Below are positions 10,292 through 18,551 of a DNA stretch of 64,000 nucleotides, piece by piece. Below the pieces are notes generated by a model. That model had not been told where the DNA came from, searched no databases, and was given only the letters and a program-made list of their open reading frames with translations. Position numbers and translations under genes: made by a program. Position 1 is the first letter of the stretch. Each line of letters starts with the position of its first letter. This DNA is from Spirosoma endbachense (GTDB taxonomy: Bacteria > Bacteroidota > Bacteroidia > Cytophagales > Spirosomataceae): contig NZ_CP045997.1 in NCBI RefSeq assembly GCF_010233585.1, forward strand, positions 2,518,692 to 2,582,691, written 5' to 3'.

Positions 10292-10310
10292 TTTAGGACA
10301 ATGTCCTAAA
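10292..10310. promoter_or_regulatory. probable TetR operator palindrome
   Basis: TTTAGGACA-A-TGTCCTAAA is a perfect inverted repeat with 9-base arms around one central base. It lies between the divergent TetR and cupin start codons, 8 bases from the TetR start. Size and placement fit a TetR-family operator; binding is inferred. Confidence 0.75.
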
Positions 10311-10340
10311 TTTACTAAGTTTGACAAAACAAACAAAGAA

Positions 10341-10892
10341 ATGACAATTAACTATCCTCATACAATTCAAAACTGCCTGGGAGAAAAGCTCACGTTTCTC
10401 TCGGTCGAGACCCATCCCAACGGCGACAAAGTGCTGGTCGAAAATCAGGTGACTCCCCAGTCAGGGCCACCCATGCACACGCACTTCATGCAGGATGAAG
10501 AACTTACGGTCGTCTCGGGTACTTTAGCCTATCAGGTGCAGGGGCAGCAACCATCCTATGCTAATGCCGGTGAAAGCGTGCTCTTCAAGCGGGGAATCCC
10601 TCACCGTTTCTGGAATGCCGGTACGAACAACTTGATCTGTACCGGCTGGATTCAACCGGCCAACAGCATTGTTTATTATCTGTCGGCGATCTATGCGGCT
10701 CAGAACAAATCGGGTAAGGCCCAACCCGAAGCGTTCGATGCCGCTTACCTATTGACCCGGTATGCCCATGAATACGATATGGCTGAGATTCCTCCTTTTG
10801 TCAAGAAAGTGATTATTCCGATTACGTATTGGCTGGGTCTGCTACTGGGGAAGTATAAGCACTTTACCGACGCGCCAGCGCCATTGAAATAG
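10341..10892 (+). CDS. cupin-domain protein
   Basis: This 183-residue protein has one cupin barrel at about residues 35-115. The first cupin motif is seen in PPMHTHFMQDEELTVVSG (two His and Glu as metal ligands) and the second in ESVLFKRGIPHRFWNAG. The C-terminal 50 residues are helical with a hydrophobic stretch (VIIPITYWLGLLLGKY) that may touch the membrane. Single-domain cupins of this type include dioxygenase-like and sensing proteins; no specific substrate can be assigned. The divergent TetR gene and shared palindrome suggest that it is induced by a small molecule. Confidence 0.85.
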   Translation: MTINYPHTIQNCLGEKLTFLSVETHPNGDKVLVENQVTPQSGPPMHTHFMQDEELTVVSGTLAYQVQGQQPSYANAGESVLFKRGIPHRFWNAGTNNLICTGWIQPANSIVYYLSAIYAAQNKSGKAQPEAFDAAYLLTRYAHEYDMAEIPPFVKKVIIPITYWLGLLLGKYKHFTDAPAPLK

Positions 10893-11022
10893 GGTTGCTG
10901 TTTTATAGTGTCTTAACCCCCTGAATGGCTGGACAAATTTGCAAAAACAGGTGGTAAACCAACTATTTATACGCTTGCTTTCAATAACATTAAAAATACC
11001 TTAAATCACATTGAATTTTTTA

Positions 11023-11030
11023 TATCTTTG
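11023..11030 (+). promoter_or_regulatory. candidate Bacteroidota -7 element
   Basis: TATCTTTG matches the Bacteroidota -7 consensus TAnnTTTG and lies 46 bases upstream of the ATG at 11076, the first gene of the redox cluster. A clear -33 TTTG at the usual distance is not seen, so the call is tentative. Confidence 0.4.
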
Positions 11031-11075
11031 GCAATGCCGTGATCCGTTGATTTCTAGCGATTTACGATAAGCCAA

Positions 11076-11459
11076 ATGATTAACTGGTTGTACGTACGCC
11101 GAGAACGAATAGCCCACATACTGTTTGGCCTGTTTTTGGTCATCCAGTGTTGCGCTATTGTGTTTCGACATGCGCACCGGCTATCCAATGGTACAATCAT
11201 CGTTCACAACCACCCTTATAATCCGTTTTGTAAGGGGCCTTTTCAACCCAACGATCACAGTTCAAATGAGCTGTACTGGCTAGCGGCCACAGCGAACATA
11301 CTGTACGACAATACGCCCGTATTTGAGTTCGCTTTTGTTGTTTCCCAACCTCATGTAACGCTCACGTTCCAGCAGCCTTATCTGCATCCCGTTGCGTTAC
11401 CTTTCTTCTGCTTCCTGCAAAGGGGACCGCCCTCTCTGGGCCATTTTCCTACCTATTGA
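11076..11459 (+). CDS. small His-rich membrane-anchored protein
   Basis: This 127-residue protein has one N-terminal hydrophobic helix (HILFGLFLVIQCCAIVF, residues 14-30) and then a His-rich part with HAH near 33, HNHP near 45 and DHSS near 60. I recall similar small His-rich proteins encoded beside metal or redox genes in Bacteroidota, but no function is established to my knowledge. It is the first gene of a co-directional run that continues with di-heme oxidoreductase, Rieske and porin genes, so a metal- or heme-handling role is inferred. The gap of about 107 bases to the next gene start leaves operon membership likely but unproven. Confidence 0.65.
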   Translation: MINWLYVRRERIAHILFGLFLVIQCCAIVFRHAHRLSNGTIIVHNHPYNPFCKGPFQPNDHSSNELYWLAATANILYDNTPVFEFAFVVSQPHVTLTFQQPYLHPVALPFFCFLQRGPPSLGHFPTY

Positions 11460-11566
11460 CCTTAATGTCAATCAATTAAGCTAGTCTTGGTCTGTCAATC
11501 GGCAGACCTTCAGGCTGTCTGTGCCATTCCTCTTTTGTGTCTTTCCATTTCACACATTCTCCATTT

Positions 11567-12790
11567 ATGAAGAAGACCTCTTTACTATACCTGGTCACGT
11601 CGGTGTTTACGTTCGGTATTGTGGCTTGTAATGCCCTGCTACCGGAAGCTAAACTTGACCATGATCTGCTCGACGGGCCTATTGGCGAACTAACGCCCGA
11701 GCAAAATGTCCAATTCCTTCGGGGTGATCGCGCCTTTAACGATGAGATATTTACAACCGCCACAGGTCTGGGTCCCATATTCGTCGCATCATCTTGTGGG
11801 AGTTGCCATGCCGGAGACGGCAAAGGCCACCCCTTCACGACGTTGACACGCTTTGGGCAGGTGGATGAAACCGGCAACAAATTTATGGACCACGGAGGGC
11901 CACAGCTGCAAAACCGGGCAATTCCGGGCCTGACCGCAGAAACAATTCCAGCAGGTGCCACCTCATCGCGTTTCATGCCTCCGGCCAATACAGGATTAGG
12001 GCTTCTGGGCGCTTTATCCGATGCGCAAATCCTGGCAAAAGCTGATCCCGATGACCGCAATGGGGATGGCATTTCAGGCGTTCCGAACTGGATCACTCCT
12101 CCTCATTTTTTTAAACCCCAGGGATTTCATGAAGCCCGCGATGGCAAATATATCGGGCGATTCGGCAAAAAAGCGGCTGCTATCGACCTGCTTCACCAAA
12201 CAGTGAATGCCTATAAGCAGGATATGGGCATCACGTCGGAGTTCGACCCGGAAGACCCCATCAATTATGCCGTCTCAGGTCAGGCAGGAGATGGCGTTCC
12301 CGACCCGGAAGTAGCCAGCTCGACCGTGAATGCTGTCGTGTTCTATCTCCGCACCCTCAAAGTTCCCGTTCAACGGAATGCAACGGATGCTGATGTCGTA
12401 ACCGGAAAACAAGTATTCGTCAAAAGCGGCTGTAGCGGCTGTCATACACCGGAATGGACGACCGCCCAATCCGATATAGCCGTCTTGTCGAAGCAAACGT
12501 TCGCTCCTTACACCGATCTGCTTTTGCACGACATGGGCAAAGGTCTGGATGATGGCTACACGGAAGGGACGGCTAAAACAGCGGAGTGGCGTACACCTCC
12601 CCTTTGGGGCTTGGGTTTATCAAAAAATTCACAAGGCGGTAGTGTTTTTCTGCTTCACGATGGACGAGCTCATTCGGTTGACGAGGCCATTCGACTTCAT
12701 GGCGGTGAAGCCACCAAAGCTAAAGACGCCTACACGCAGTTGACGTCTACGGATCGCGAGAAGCTTTTAGTATTTCTAGACTCCCTATAA
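11567..12790 (+). CDS. di-heme oxidoreductase family lipoprotein (DUF1111 / putative peroxidase)
   Basis: The open frame begins at 11537, but ATG 11567 begins a proper lipoprotein signal (LVTSVFTFGIVACNALL, Cys near 22), giving 407 residues. Two c-type heme sites CxxCH are present: CGSCH near residue 81 and CSGCH near 293. The family is called di-haem oxidoreductase; it is related to MauG/CcpA-type peroxidases. The segment PLWGLGLSKNSQGGSVFLLH with a following HDGRAHS block is characteristic of this family. It should be anchored in the periplasm or at the cell surface and carry out electron transfer or peroxide chemistry. The Rieske gene follows after 21 bases. Confidence 0.9.
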   Translation: MKKTSLLYLVTSVFTFGIVACNALLPEAKLDHDLLDGPIGELTPEQNVQFLRGDRAFNDEIFTTATGLGPIFVASSCGSCHAGDGKGHPFTTLTRFGQVDETGNKFMDHGGPQLQNRAIPGLTAETIPAGATSSRFMPPANTGLGLLGALSDAQILAKADPDDRNGDGISGVPNWITPPHFFKPQGFHEARDGKYIGRFGKKAAAIDLLHQTVNAYKQDMGITSEFDPEDPINYAVSGQAGDGVPDPEVASSTVNAVVFYLRTLKVPVQRNATDADVVTGKQVFVKSGCSGCHTPEWTTAQSDIAVLSKQTFAPYTDLLLHDMGKGLDDGYTEGTAKTAEWRTPPLWGLGLSKNSQGGSVFLLHDGRAHSVDEAIRLHGGEATKAKDAYTQLTSTDREKLLVFLDSL

Positions 12791-12811
12791 TCAATCTAAC
12801 ACCGAAATTTT

Positions 12812-13276
12812 ATGCCTTCCAATACAACGATCAATCGCCAGGATTTCTTAAAGACCTGTGGAGCCGCCTGCCTCGGAGTAGTCAGCTTTTCAGCCCTGCT
12901 GACCAGTTGCAAAAGTGTTTATTATGCCCAAATGCCTGTTTTAAAAGGTAATGTGATCGAGGTCAGTCGAAAAGAGTTTGACGCCGTTTCCAAGAAAGGG
13001 GAAGTAAGTATACGACCCTTTATCCTGGTCGAAATGAAAGGACAGTCCTTCCCTATTTATCTCTATCGGCGAAGCGATACGGATTATTCAGCCGTATTGA
13101 TGAAATGCTCCCATCAGGGCAACGAACTCAATGCACACGATGGACATCTGACCTGCCCGGCGCATGGCAGTGAATACGATGCGAATGGCAAAGTAACCGA
13201 AGGTCCGGCCGAAAAGAATCTGACGGCCTACCGCGTCACAGCAGATCCTCAAATCATCACTATTCACATCGCCTGA
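12812..13276 (+). CDS. Rieske [2Fe-2S] lipoprotein
   Basis: This 154-residue protein starts with a short positively charged segment and a lipoprotein-like signal ending LLTSC near residue 32. The Rieske cluster ligands are visible as CSHQG near 108 and CPAHGSEYD near 127 (C-x-H...C-x-x-H). Free-standing Rieske proteins pass electrons between quinol-linked or heme partners. Its position between a di-heme oxidoreductase lipoprotein and a porin, with spacings of 21 and 2 bases, implies it is an electron-transfer partner of the di-heme enzyme. No cytochrome bc1 or dioxygenase large subunit is present nearby. Confidence 0.9.
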   Translation: MPSNTTINRQDFLKTCGAACLGVVSFSALLTSCKSVYYAQMPVLKGNVIEVSRKEFDAVSKKGEVSIRPFILVEMKGQSFPIYLYRRSDTDYSAVLMKCSHQGNELNAHDGHLTCPAHGSEYDANGKVTEGPAEKNLTAYRVTADPQIITIHIA

Positions 13277-13278
13277 TC

Positions 13279-14529
13279 ATGAAATATCGTTTACTTTTTT
13301 GCGGGGCCTTCGCAGCCCTGCCTGCTCTCGCTCAGGTAGATACCACGCAAAACGCGTCGATGAACACCTTATTCGGACGCGATACCACCCTTCGCCCCTC
13401 CAATGCGCAACTTAAGCTGAACATGGATGCCACCTATGATCGTCCTTTCCTGACAACGGGTAAAATGCCGGTATCGGTCGGCGGCTATCTGGAGGCCAAT
13501 ACGCAATACATGCAAACGAATGGTGTTACAGAAGGCTTTTCGTTTCAGATGCGCCGGATGACAGTCTTCTTAGCGGCCACCATCAATCGGCGGATTAAAT
13601 TTCTGTCGGAGATCGAGTTTGAGGATGGCACGAAGGAAATCAACATTGAATTTGCGGCAATGGATATTCAATTTGATCAACTCTTCAATCTGCGTGGAGG
13701 CATCATCATGAATCCGATTGGTTCTTTCAACCAAAACCACGATGGGCCAAAATGGGAGTTTATTGACCGCCCGCTTTCTTCGACGCGCATTATTCCCTCC
13801 ACCTGGAGTAATGTTGGATTCGGGTTGTATGGCAAAAAGTATAGCCGCGATTGGGTCTGGGCTTACGAAGCGTATCTTACCAATGGTTTCGATGACCAGA
13901 TCATCGCCAATGATCAAAACCGAACGTTTCTACCTGCTACGAAAGCCAATCAGGATCGATTTGAAGAAAGCTTCAACGGGGTGCCCTTAGTAACGCTCAA
14001 GACAGCCTTGAAACGGCGGAAGGTGGGCGAAATTGGGCTGTCCTGGATGGGAGGTGTATATAACAAATTCCAGGATGACGGGCTTATTTTGGATGAGCGT
14101 CGTCGGGTTGATGTGTGGGCCGTCGATTTTAATACCACCTTACCGACACGCACATTTATTACGGGTGAATTAGTGTGGGCTCATATCAATGTGCCGCCCT
14201 CCTATACCCAGCAGTTTGGACGAAAACAGCAGGGCGGCTGGGTCGACATCGTGCATCCTATCCGTCGCGGGCGGATGCTCGGCTGGAATACGGCTGCGCT
14301 GAACGTAGCCCTTCGGGTTGAACGGGTTGATTACAACGTGGATAAGTTCAACGAGACAGGGGAGAATATCTTTGATGAACTCTGGTCGGTGGTGCCTGCG
14401 ATCAGTTTTCGGCCTTCGCCGACGACCGTTATCAGGGCCAACTATCGGTATCAGTGGGATACAGACCTGTTGGGAAATCCACCAGCCCGTACCGCCGGAT
14501 TTCAGTTTGGTTTTTCGACCTATTTCTAA
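13279..14529 (+). CDS. outer-membrane porin, OprO/OprP-like
   Basis: This 416-residue protein has a signal peptide (MKYRLLFCGAFAALPALAQ) and alternating beta-strand character throughout. It ends FQFGFSTYF, with the C-terminal phenylalanine expected of an outer-membrane barrel. The segments FSFQMRRMTVFLAATINRRI and EFEDG resemble phosphate-selective-porin-type proteins. The start ATG lies two bases after the Rieske stop, so the two are translated together. It may supply the substrate or act as a passage for the redox module; the specificity is unknown. Confidence 0.85.
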   Translation: MKYRLLFCGAFAALPALAQVDTTQNASMNTLFGRDTTLRPSNAQLKLNMDATYDRPFLTTGKMPVSVGGYLEANTQYMQTNGVTEGFSFQMRRMTVFLAATINRRIKFLSEIEFEDGTKEINIEFAAMDIQFDQLFNLRGGIIMNPIGSFNQNHDGPKWEFIDRPLSSTRIIPSTWSNVGFGLYGKKYSRDWVWAYEAYLTNGFDDQIIANDQNRTFLPATKANQDRFEESFNGVPLVTLKTALKRRKVGEIGLSWMGGVYNKFQDDGLILDERRRVDVWAVDFNTTLPTRTFITGELVWAHINVPPSYTQQFGRKQQGGWVDIVHPIRRGRMLGWNTAALNVALRVERVDYNVDKFNETGENIFDELWSVVPAISFRPSPTTVIRANYRYQWDTDLLGNPPARTAGFQFGFSTYF

Positions 14530-14574
14530 CGTCAACGACCCCAAGGGCTACCGGCCGTTGGGGCTCCTTTCTCT

Positions 14575-15237
14575 ATGAAACAACTTCTTTTTTTGATCGG
14601 CTCGTTGCTGGTCAGCGTGTCGGTTTGGGCGCAGGATACCACCCGTATTCAGCCGCCAAGCGCTGCCGATAGCTTACTCACTGAACTTTTCGACAGTGCA
14701 TCCGGAACACAACCTTTGCTGCCTGACCGCATGGTGTTTACACAACGGGCTTTCTGGGGTCAAAAAGGCCTGCTACGGCTTACTGGTCTGGCGCCACTCA
14801 ACGCAGAGAACCGCCAGAAAGAACTGAAAATCCGGCGAACCATGCTGGTCAGTCATCAGGTCATGGGATTTGTCACGTTGGCGGGCTTTGTGGCGCAGGG
14901 GATTCTGGGAGCAAACCTTTACAACGCCAAGGGGAATGATTACACACGGCTCCATAGCGCTCATGAAACGGTAGGCACGATTATCAACGTGACCTATGCA
15001 ACTACAGCGTTATTGTCGCTTACTGCCCCACCCCCGCTCATTGGCAAACGGGAACGGGGATTGAATTCGATTAAAATTCACAAGTATCTGGCAATCCTTC
15101 ATATTGCCGGAATGATTACAACGAACATACTTGCTAGAAAAATTGGGCAAAACCCGGACCTCAAACCATACCATCGGGCAGCCGCCTACACGACATTTGC
15201 CGCCTTCACAGCTGCAATGGTTGTCATGAAATTCTAA
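14575..15237 (+). CDS. secreted/membrane protein with four helices and paired His, cytochrome b561-like
   Basis: This 220-residue protein has a signal peptide (MKQLLFLIGSLLVSVSVWAQ) and a linker of about 70 residues, then about four transmembrane helices at 92-218. Histidines lie at helix positions: SHQVMG near 92, LHSAHE near 122, IHKYLAILHIAG near 165-172, and YHRAAA near 198. This pattern resembles b-type heme membrane proteins such as cytochrome b561, so quinol oxidation or heme-b electron transfer is inferred. It follows the porin by 45 bases and completes a plausible electron chain (membrane b-heme, Rieske, c-type di-heme). I cannot prove heme binding from sequence alone. Confidence 0.75.
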   Translation: MKQLLFLIGSLLVSVSVWAQDTTRIQPPSAADSLLTELFDSASGTQPLLPDRMVFTQRAFWGQKGLLRLTGLAPLNAENRQKELKIRRTMLVSHQVMGFVTLAGFVAQGILGANLYNAKGNDYTRLHSAHETVGTIINVTYATTALLSLTAPPPLIGKRERGLNSIKIHKYLAILHIAGMITTNILARKIGQNPDLKPYHRAAAYTTFAAFTAAMVVMKF

Positions 15238-15275
15238 ATAACCCAATCCCATGACCATTCCTAAACCTCACAATT

Positions 15276-15638
15276 ATGAACTTATGCATCTCAGTCGCGC
15301 TGGCCCTGATTACCTGGCAACCAATCCCACAACCCGTTCGCCACCACTGGTGTGACAAGCCAACACACAAGCTGCGCTGGCTGAACCACAAGATAAAGGA
15401 GATTGAAATCTTCCCCCATTTTAATAACGGTTGGGAGATGCATCAGGCTCGTTATTGGGGACAAGAAGTATTCGTCTTACACTTGTTTCGGTATGGTGGC
15501 AAAAGTCGAGGCTTTTTACTCTATAATCATCATGGCGAATTAATTGTCACCTGGGAACGAGCTGACTCCGTCCAGCTGACGGATATGATTGGCGACCGAA
15601 TGCTCGCAGCCAGTCCAGGCCGATTGAAGAACCGATGA
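15276..15638 (+). CDS. small secreted protein of unknown function
   Basis: This 120-residue protein has a short N-terminal hydrophobic stretch (NLCISVALALITW) followed by a compact His/Trp-rich part (WEMHQARYWGQEVFVLHLF) that looks like a small beta fold. No family is recognised. It is the last gene of the co-directional run starting at 11076 and is followed by a strong hairpin at 15643-15687, which supports it as the end of the operon. Confidence 0.6.
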   Translation: MNLCISVALALITWQPIPQPVRHHWCDKPTHKLRWLNHKIKEIEIFPHFNNGWEMHQARYWGQEVFVLHLFRYGGKSRGFLLYNHHGELIVTWERADSVQLTDMIGDRMLAASPGRLKNR

Positions 15639-15642
15639 TATA

Positions 15643-15687
15643 ACTTTCCCAGAACATAGGGTCTATTTTTCTATGTTCTGGGAAAGT
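15643..15687. terminator. hairpin closing the redox cluster
   Basis: Arms 15643-15659 and 15671-15687 are a perfect 17-base inverted repeat (left arm ACTTTCCCAGAACATAG) with an 11-base T-rich loop. No T-run follows the stem, so it may act as an RNA 3' end structure or a weak bidirectional terminator. It lies 5 bases after the stop of the last gene. Confidence 0.6.
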
Positions 15688-15827
15688 ATTTAGAGACTAT
15701 CTTAACGAAACGAGTACAAAGCCTTGGGTAGATTCGGACCGCAATGCCGTCTCAAACCAGTGCGGTCCGATTCAAATGGGTCGCATCGATCGTTGCACTA
15801 CCAGAAAAGCACTGTGTTATGTTCGGT

Positions 15828-16331
15828 TTATTTTTTTAATGTAGCAAGTAACTCATCTAATCCTTCCATGGCCAAGGCTAGTCCTTCCTTAAAGCCCATT
15901 TGAAGTGTTGTCTCAAGTTGAGCCAAATCGTCATAGGAAATGTGGAGTTCTACAAGCGTTACCGGCCCTTTGTCTTCAAAGACAACTTCCCATTTCGATC
16001 GTGGTAAACCTTTATTAATGTTACCTGCTTCGTCGGCAAAGGCATCTAAACCTGTGAATTTTTTTTGCACCTGAATGCTCTGGTAATCTATCCAGGCCCA
16101 ATGTTCTTCGCCTTCGGGTCCTACCATGGCGTAATGCCAATGGCCACCTTCTCTAAAGTCCATTGTTTTTGTTCTTGCTTTCCAGGGTTTGGGAGCCCAC
16201 CATAGATCAAGGATTTCGCTTTTCGTGTACGCATCCCAAACCAAAGGTCGTTCTGCCGCAAATTCTCTTTTTACTAATATTGTGTTATTTTCCTTATTTA
16301 CAGAAAAATCAAACGTTAAGTTGGTGTTCAT
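15828..16331 (-). CDS. AHSA1/SRPBCC-family protein
   Basis: This 167-residue protein belongs to the START-like (SRPBCC) fold family related to activator-of-Hsp90-ATPase homologue 1. The hallmark opening VKREFAAERPLVWDAYTKSE and the WWAPKPW block are present, and the final helix includes FKEGLALAMEGLDELLATLK. Such proteins bind hydrophobic ligands in a cavity. Its ATG overlaps the stop of the ArsR gene by four bases (ATGA), so the two form a coupled operon. This ArsR-AHSA1 pairing is common in bacteria; the ligand is not known. Confidence 0.93.
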   Translation of the reverse strand: MNTNLTFDFSVNKENNTILVKREFAAERPLVWDAYTKSEILDLWWAPKPWKARTKTMDFREGGHWHYAMVGPEGEEHWAWIDYQSIQVQKKFTGLDAFADEAGNINKGLPRSKWEVVFEDKGPVTLVELHISYDDLAQLETTLQMGFKEGLALAMEGLDELLATLKK

Positions 16332-16648
16332 TTTTGTTCGTTTTTAATTGTTAATAATACATTGTCAAGCTCGTTAAAGCGGCTTTCCCATAGCTTCTTG
16401 AACTGGTCAAGCCACTGATCAACTTCTTTCATTTTGGTTATTTCGAGCCGATAGTAAATTTCCCGTCCCCTATGCTCTGGTATTACCAATTCGCATTCCG
16501 CTAGTAAACGGAGATGCTTGGAAACGGCTTGCCGGGTTGTATCAAAGTGTTCGGCAATGGCATTGGGTGTCATTGGCTGAGAAGCAATGAGTACTATGAT
16601 AGCCCGCCTTGTTGGGTCGGCAATTGCCTGAAATATATCCCGTCTCAT
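16328..16648 (-). CDS. ArsR-family transcriptional regulator
   Basis: The frame extends upstream to a TTG at 16672, but ATG 16648 gives the usual family start MRRDIFQAIADPTRRAIIVL, so 106 residues are assigned. The winged-helix HTH is at about residues 12-75 (TPNAIAEHFDTTRQAVSKHL). No ArsR metal-binding CxC motif is seen, so it is more likely of the non-metal type paired with AHSA1 proteins. It is the first gene of the operon, and two near-identical 16-base palindromes lie just upstream, which suggests autorepression. Confidence 0.92.
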   Translation of the reverse strand: MRRDIFQAIADPTRRAIIVLIASQPMTPNAIAEHFDTTRQAVSKHLRLLAECELVIPEHRGREIYYRLEITKMKEVDQWLDQFKKLWESRFNELDNVLLTIKNEQK

Positions 16649-16668
16649 TACTTCATTGATTCGTTTGC

Positions 16669-16708
16669 GCAACTAATTGGTTGCAAATATAAGCAACTAA
16701 TTGGTTGC
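16669..16708. promoter_or_regulatory. tandem ArsR operator-like palindromes
   Basis: GCAACTAATTGGTTGC occurs twice, at 16669-16684 and 16693-16708, with centres 24 bases apart. Each is an inverted repeat with one mismatch. They lie 21 to 60 bases upstream of the ArsR ATG, where bound repressor would block transcription. ArsR binding is inferred from position and symmetry. Confidence 0.75.
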
Positions 16709-17148
16709 ACAAAAGTTTTTAATTGTTTTTGTCATAATTGAACAGTAGCTGGAGGAGTAATTGAAGGATACCCTTCGTGATAACACACGATAAGTAATTA
16801 TTATCAGTGCGAAAAATTACCCATTAGGCCTCTAATGGGTAAATCCAGGTACCGAGCAGCCCGTCAAATCCTGGTTTACTACCGGTCCTCAACTACAGTC
16901 GGAGGGAGTGAATTTCATTCATGACGCATAGCACTTGCGTCTGGCGGAAGTCGAGAAATTAGAAGCTGAACGCTTGGGCAGACGATATACAGCTAAACGT
17001 TCAAACGGCTTCGTAATCAGTAATAGATCAGAGCTAAAAGGCTGTTGTATGGCTCCGACTTTAGGTCATGAAGTATCGGCAACAGCAGGTCGTTTGTTTT
17101 GTTCACGTTCCTTGGAACTCAACGCAACTAACCTGCTCAAAACGGTTT
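16709..17148. other. gene-free spacer with an 11-base hairpin
   Basis: No convincing gene is seen here. A perfect 11-base inverted repeat, TTACCCATTAG at 16817-16827 with its complement at 16832-16842 and a GCCT loop, is the only clear structure. It has no T-run and may be a dispersed palindrome. Small open frames in this stretch lack any protein-like features. Confidence 0.6.
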
Positions 17149-18165
17149 TTATGGCAATACAACAAACTCGGCAGTAGCCGTTATCTTGTCGTAGCCTCCT
17201 TCCAGAATGTATCGAAACTGCATGGGTCCTGGGTTGATACTGGGTACCACAAAATCGTACTCACAACCATTAACCTTGGTCAAGTATGTCCAGAAGCCGG
17301 TGTATGACTGTTTGGTATTGGGATAAAAACACCCGATCCAATCGCCACTACCGGGTTTGTCGCCCGGATACATGTATCGAATTTTGACCGTTTGGCCAAC
17401 CCGTGCTGAATTTGGTACGATGGTTAATCCGTAGGTGGTACTGCGTAGGCAACCACCTGCGTTGTTGGTGGGAGGTTGAACTGGATTAGTGACCACCTGT
17501 CCACTTGCCACATATTTGAGGAGATAATCCACCCATTGCGTGGCTGAGGGATCGGAAGGGCTAGCCGCCGATACATAGGCCTGTGTTCGGGAGCCGACCG
17601 CAAGACACGAAACGCAAACGCTTGTTCGAGTCGTTAAGTTAGTGGAAGCCACCCACCAGTCGCCTTGCGCCGTGATTTGATATTGCCCGTTGGCGAGGCC
17701 TTGTCGGGCCTTGGCCAGACAATCGGACTGGGAGAGAGTCACCCATGCCTGATTGAAGCGCAGCGTTATGGGTGAACCTTGCCCCCTAACGGCGGTATTG
17801 GCAGGAAGAGTTGAACCCTGCCCCGCCATGTATCTGACCAGATAGTCGACCCATTGGCTAGCCTGAGGGTCGGAGGCCCCTGCTGCCGATACATAGGCCT
17901 GTGTTTGTGAACCGACCGTAAGACACGAAACGCAAACGGCTGTTCGAGTCGTTAAGTTAGTGGAAGCCACCCACCAGTCGCCCTGTCCCGTGATTTGATA
18001 TTGCCCGTTGGCGAGGCCTTGCCGGGCTCTGGCCAGACAATCGGACTGGGAGGTCGTAATCCAGATCTGATTGAAACGCAGACCGGGCGATTGAGCTACC
18101 GCAGTTTGGGATACACATACCCAATACACTGTGACTGCCAGGCAGTTAAAGGACCAGCCTTTCAT
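17149..18165 (-). CDS. secreted protein with two tandem 106-residue repeats
   Basis: ATG 18165 is chosen because it begins a signal peptide (GWSFNCLAVTVYWVCVSQ, ending TAVAQ), giving 338 residues. Two nearly identical units follow at about residues 25-130 and 131-236. Each contains the opening SDCLA, the core GDWWVASTNLTTRT and the pair CVSC, so each has cysteines suited to disulfides. The DNA of the two units is in register at 318 bases and almost identical, which indicates a recent duplication. The C-terminal 100 residues (GCLRSTTYGLTIVPNSARVG onward) look like an immunoglobulin-like beta domain. I do not recognise the family; a secreted binding protein is inferred. Confidence 0.75.
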   Translation of the reverse strand: MKGWSFNCLAVTVYWVCVSQTAVAQSPGLRFNQIWITTSQSDCLARARQGLANGQYQITGQGDWWVASTNLTTRTAVCVSCLTVGSQTQAYVSAAGASDPQASQWVDYLVRYMAGQGSTLPANTAVRGQGSPITLRFNQAWVTLSQSDCLAKARQGLANGQYQITAQGDWWVASTNLTTRTSVCVSCLAVGSRTQAYVSAASPSDPSATQWVDYLLKYVASGQVVTNPVQPPTNNAGGCLRSTTYGLTIVPNSARVGQTVKIRYMYPGDKPGSGDWIGCFYPNTKQSYTGFWTYLTKVNGCEYDFVVPSINPGPMQFRYILEGGYDKITATAEFVVLP

Positions 18166-18222
18166 AAAAGCGTCGTTTTTTCTATTTGTTACAAACATAA
18201 TTTCTGCTTCAGCCAACTATCC

Positions 18223-18240
18223 ATACCCTCTAGAGGGTAT
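18223..18240. promoter_or_regulatory. 18-base perfect palindrome upstream of the repeat protein
   Basis: ATACCCTCTAGAGGGTAT is perfectly self-complementary and lies 58 bases upstream of the ATG at 18165, inside the 386-base spacer before the hybrid-sensor gene's end. Position and symmetry suit an operator, but the regulator is unknown. The remainder of 18166-18551 shows no gene. Confidence 0.5.
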
Positions 18241-18551
18241 CTTGATTACATACTTACCCTACCCGGTAAGTCTTTTCTTAACCAGTTACCTCTCGATACC
18301 ATTCTATCGGAAATTTGTGTAGCCTATTTTTTGATAGTTCAGCTATAGATCGTCAAGTAAAAGGTAACAGCCAGTCGCAAATTTTACTAGTTGTCAACTA
18401 AAATCAGTCGCATACGCAACCGGACTTCGCCCAACAGCCACAAACCTCTCTCCGCCGTGGCCAAAGACGTGAATACACCGTAACTCTTGATAAGCTCCGT
18501 TGACTAACTAAACGATAGCGGTTTGGGCCGACGGAATCAACGACGTGTATC

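Noticed and set aside
11476..12096. 206-codon minus-strand frame
   Set aside because: It is a shadow of the di-heme oxidoreductase gene, whose CxxCH motifs and signal peptide are clear on the plus strand; the frame itself shows no protein-like pattern.
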